A stretch of DNA of 64,000 nt from Anaerocaecibacter muris (lineage in GTDB: Bacteria > Bacillota > Clostridia > Christensenellales > Pumilibacteraceae), in NCBI RefSeq assembly GCF_943192945.1, contig NZ_CALPCE010000004.1, positions 1 through 64,000 of the forward strand. The letters are read 5' to 3'. Under the pieces are notes generated by a model, which had not been told where the DNA came from, did not search any database, and was given only the letters and a program-made list of their open reading frames with translations. The position numbers and the translations under genes were made by a program. Positions 63,918 to 64,000 of the stretch are shown here, in pieces (position 1 is the first letter of the stretch; the number at the start of each line of letters is the position of its first letter).

Positions 63918-64000
63918 ATGACCAACGCTAACGACCTTCACGAAACCAAAACGCACGGGCAACTTTCGTTCCCGTATGCGGTTTACAAAAGCGATATACC
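63918..64000 (+). CDS. Start of a probable AraC-family regulator (partial)
   Basis: Only 27 residues are within the window. The sequence after MTNANDLHETKTHG (QLSFPYAVYKSDI) resembles the N-terminal cupin of clostridial AraC-type sugar regulators, where an 'H-G-x-x-x-F-P-x-A-x-Y' pattern is common. AGCGAGG lies upstream of the ATG. The call is tentative because the DNA-binding domain is outside the window. Confidence 0.45.
   Translation, partial: MTNANDLHETKTHGQLSFPYAVYKSDI

Overview
The window looks like a chromosomal segment of an uncultured, spore-forming gut-type clostridium (Firmicutes). This is inferred from the gene set: a CwlJ/GerQ-type germination pair, a stand-alone Spo0A C-terminal-like domain, AddAB recombination, PdxS/PdxT vitamin B6 synthesis, type III glutamine synthetase, a TatD-linked radical SAM protein, intracellular GH3 and GH2 glycosidases and BspA-like surface lipoproteins. 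There is no rRNA, phage, transposase or CRISPR. Coding density is high and base composition is near half G+C, except for an AT-richer secreted-protein cluster at 20.8-26.0 kb.

Layout. 0-5.4 kb: small membrane protein, GH3 glycosidase, RelA/SpoT-domain protein, flavodoxin-fold reductase, Spo0A-C-like protein. 5.4-11.2 kb (minus strand): rplI, pdxS, then a pdxT-patatin-metallo-beta-lactamase-recF gene string. 11.3-16 kb: TspO-like protein, a gene-free promoter/terminator unit that may be a small RNA, a Sel1-repeat membrane protein and glnN. 16-20.7 kb: GDPD, DUF218 protein and beta-galactosidase. 20.8-26 kb: two BspA-like leucine-rich lipoproteins flanking an unknown secreted protein, behind an attenuator-like leader. 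26.3-28.9 kb: FtsB/DivIC-like protein, Ppx/GppA, gerQ-cwlJ. 28.5-34.6 kb (minus): metG-tatD-radical SAM-cation exchanger-PH protein-DUF3737-MGMT. 34.7-39.2 kb: ABC transporter and two unknown proteins. 39.4-45.5 kb: addBA. 45.6-49.8 kb: lipoprotein, ATP-grasp ligase, hybrid histidine kinase. 50-54.1 kb: tRNA-Pro and tRNA-Gly in a duplicated neighbourhood, HD hydrolase, UDP-galactopyranose mutase, glycosyltransferase. 54.5-64 kb: DUF4097 protein, zinc-ribbon membrane protein, Cys-rich protein, archaeal-type AspRS, DtxR-type regulator, dnaN, a degenerate GalT-II-like protein, a Sel1 protein, a membrane protein and the start of a probable AraC regulator.

Transcription signals are unusually readable. 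Many units have a near-consensus vegetative promoter (TTGACA or close, 17 bp, TATAAT or TAAAAT), often with an upstream TG. In five genes and one mini-ORF the ATG lies only 6-7 bases after the -10 box with no Shine-Dalgarno sequence, which predicts leaderless mRNAs. Several leftmost possible TTG starts are really the -35 TTGACA box, so starts were moved downstream. Two other promoters (glnN and the BspA cluster) are followed by terminator-like hairpins before the start codon, suggesting attenuation.
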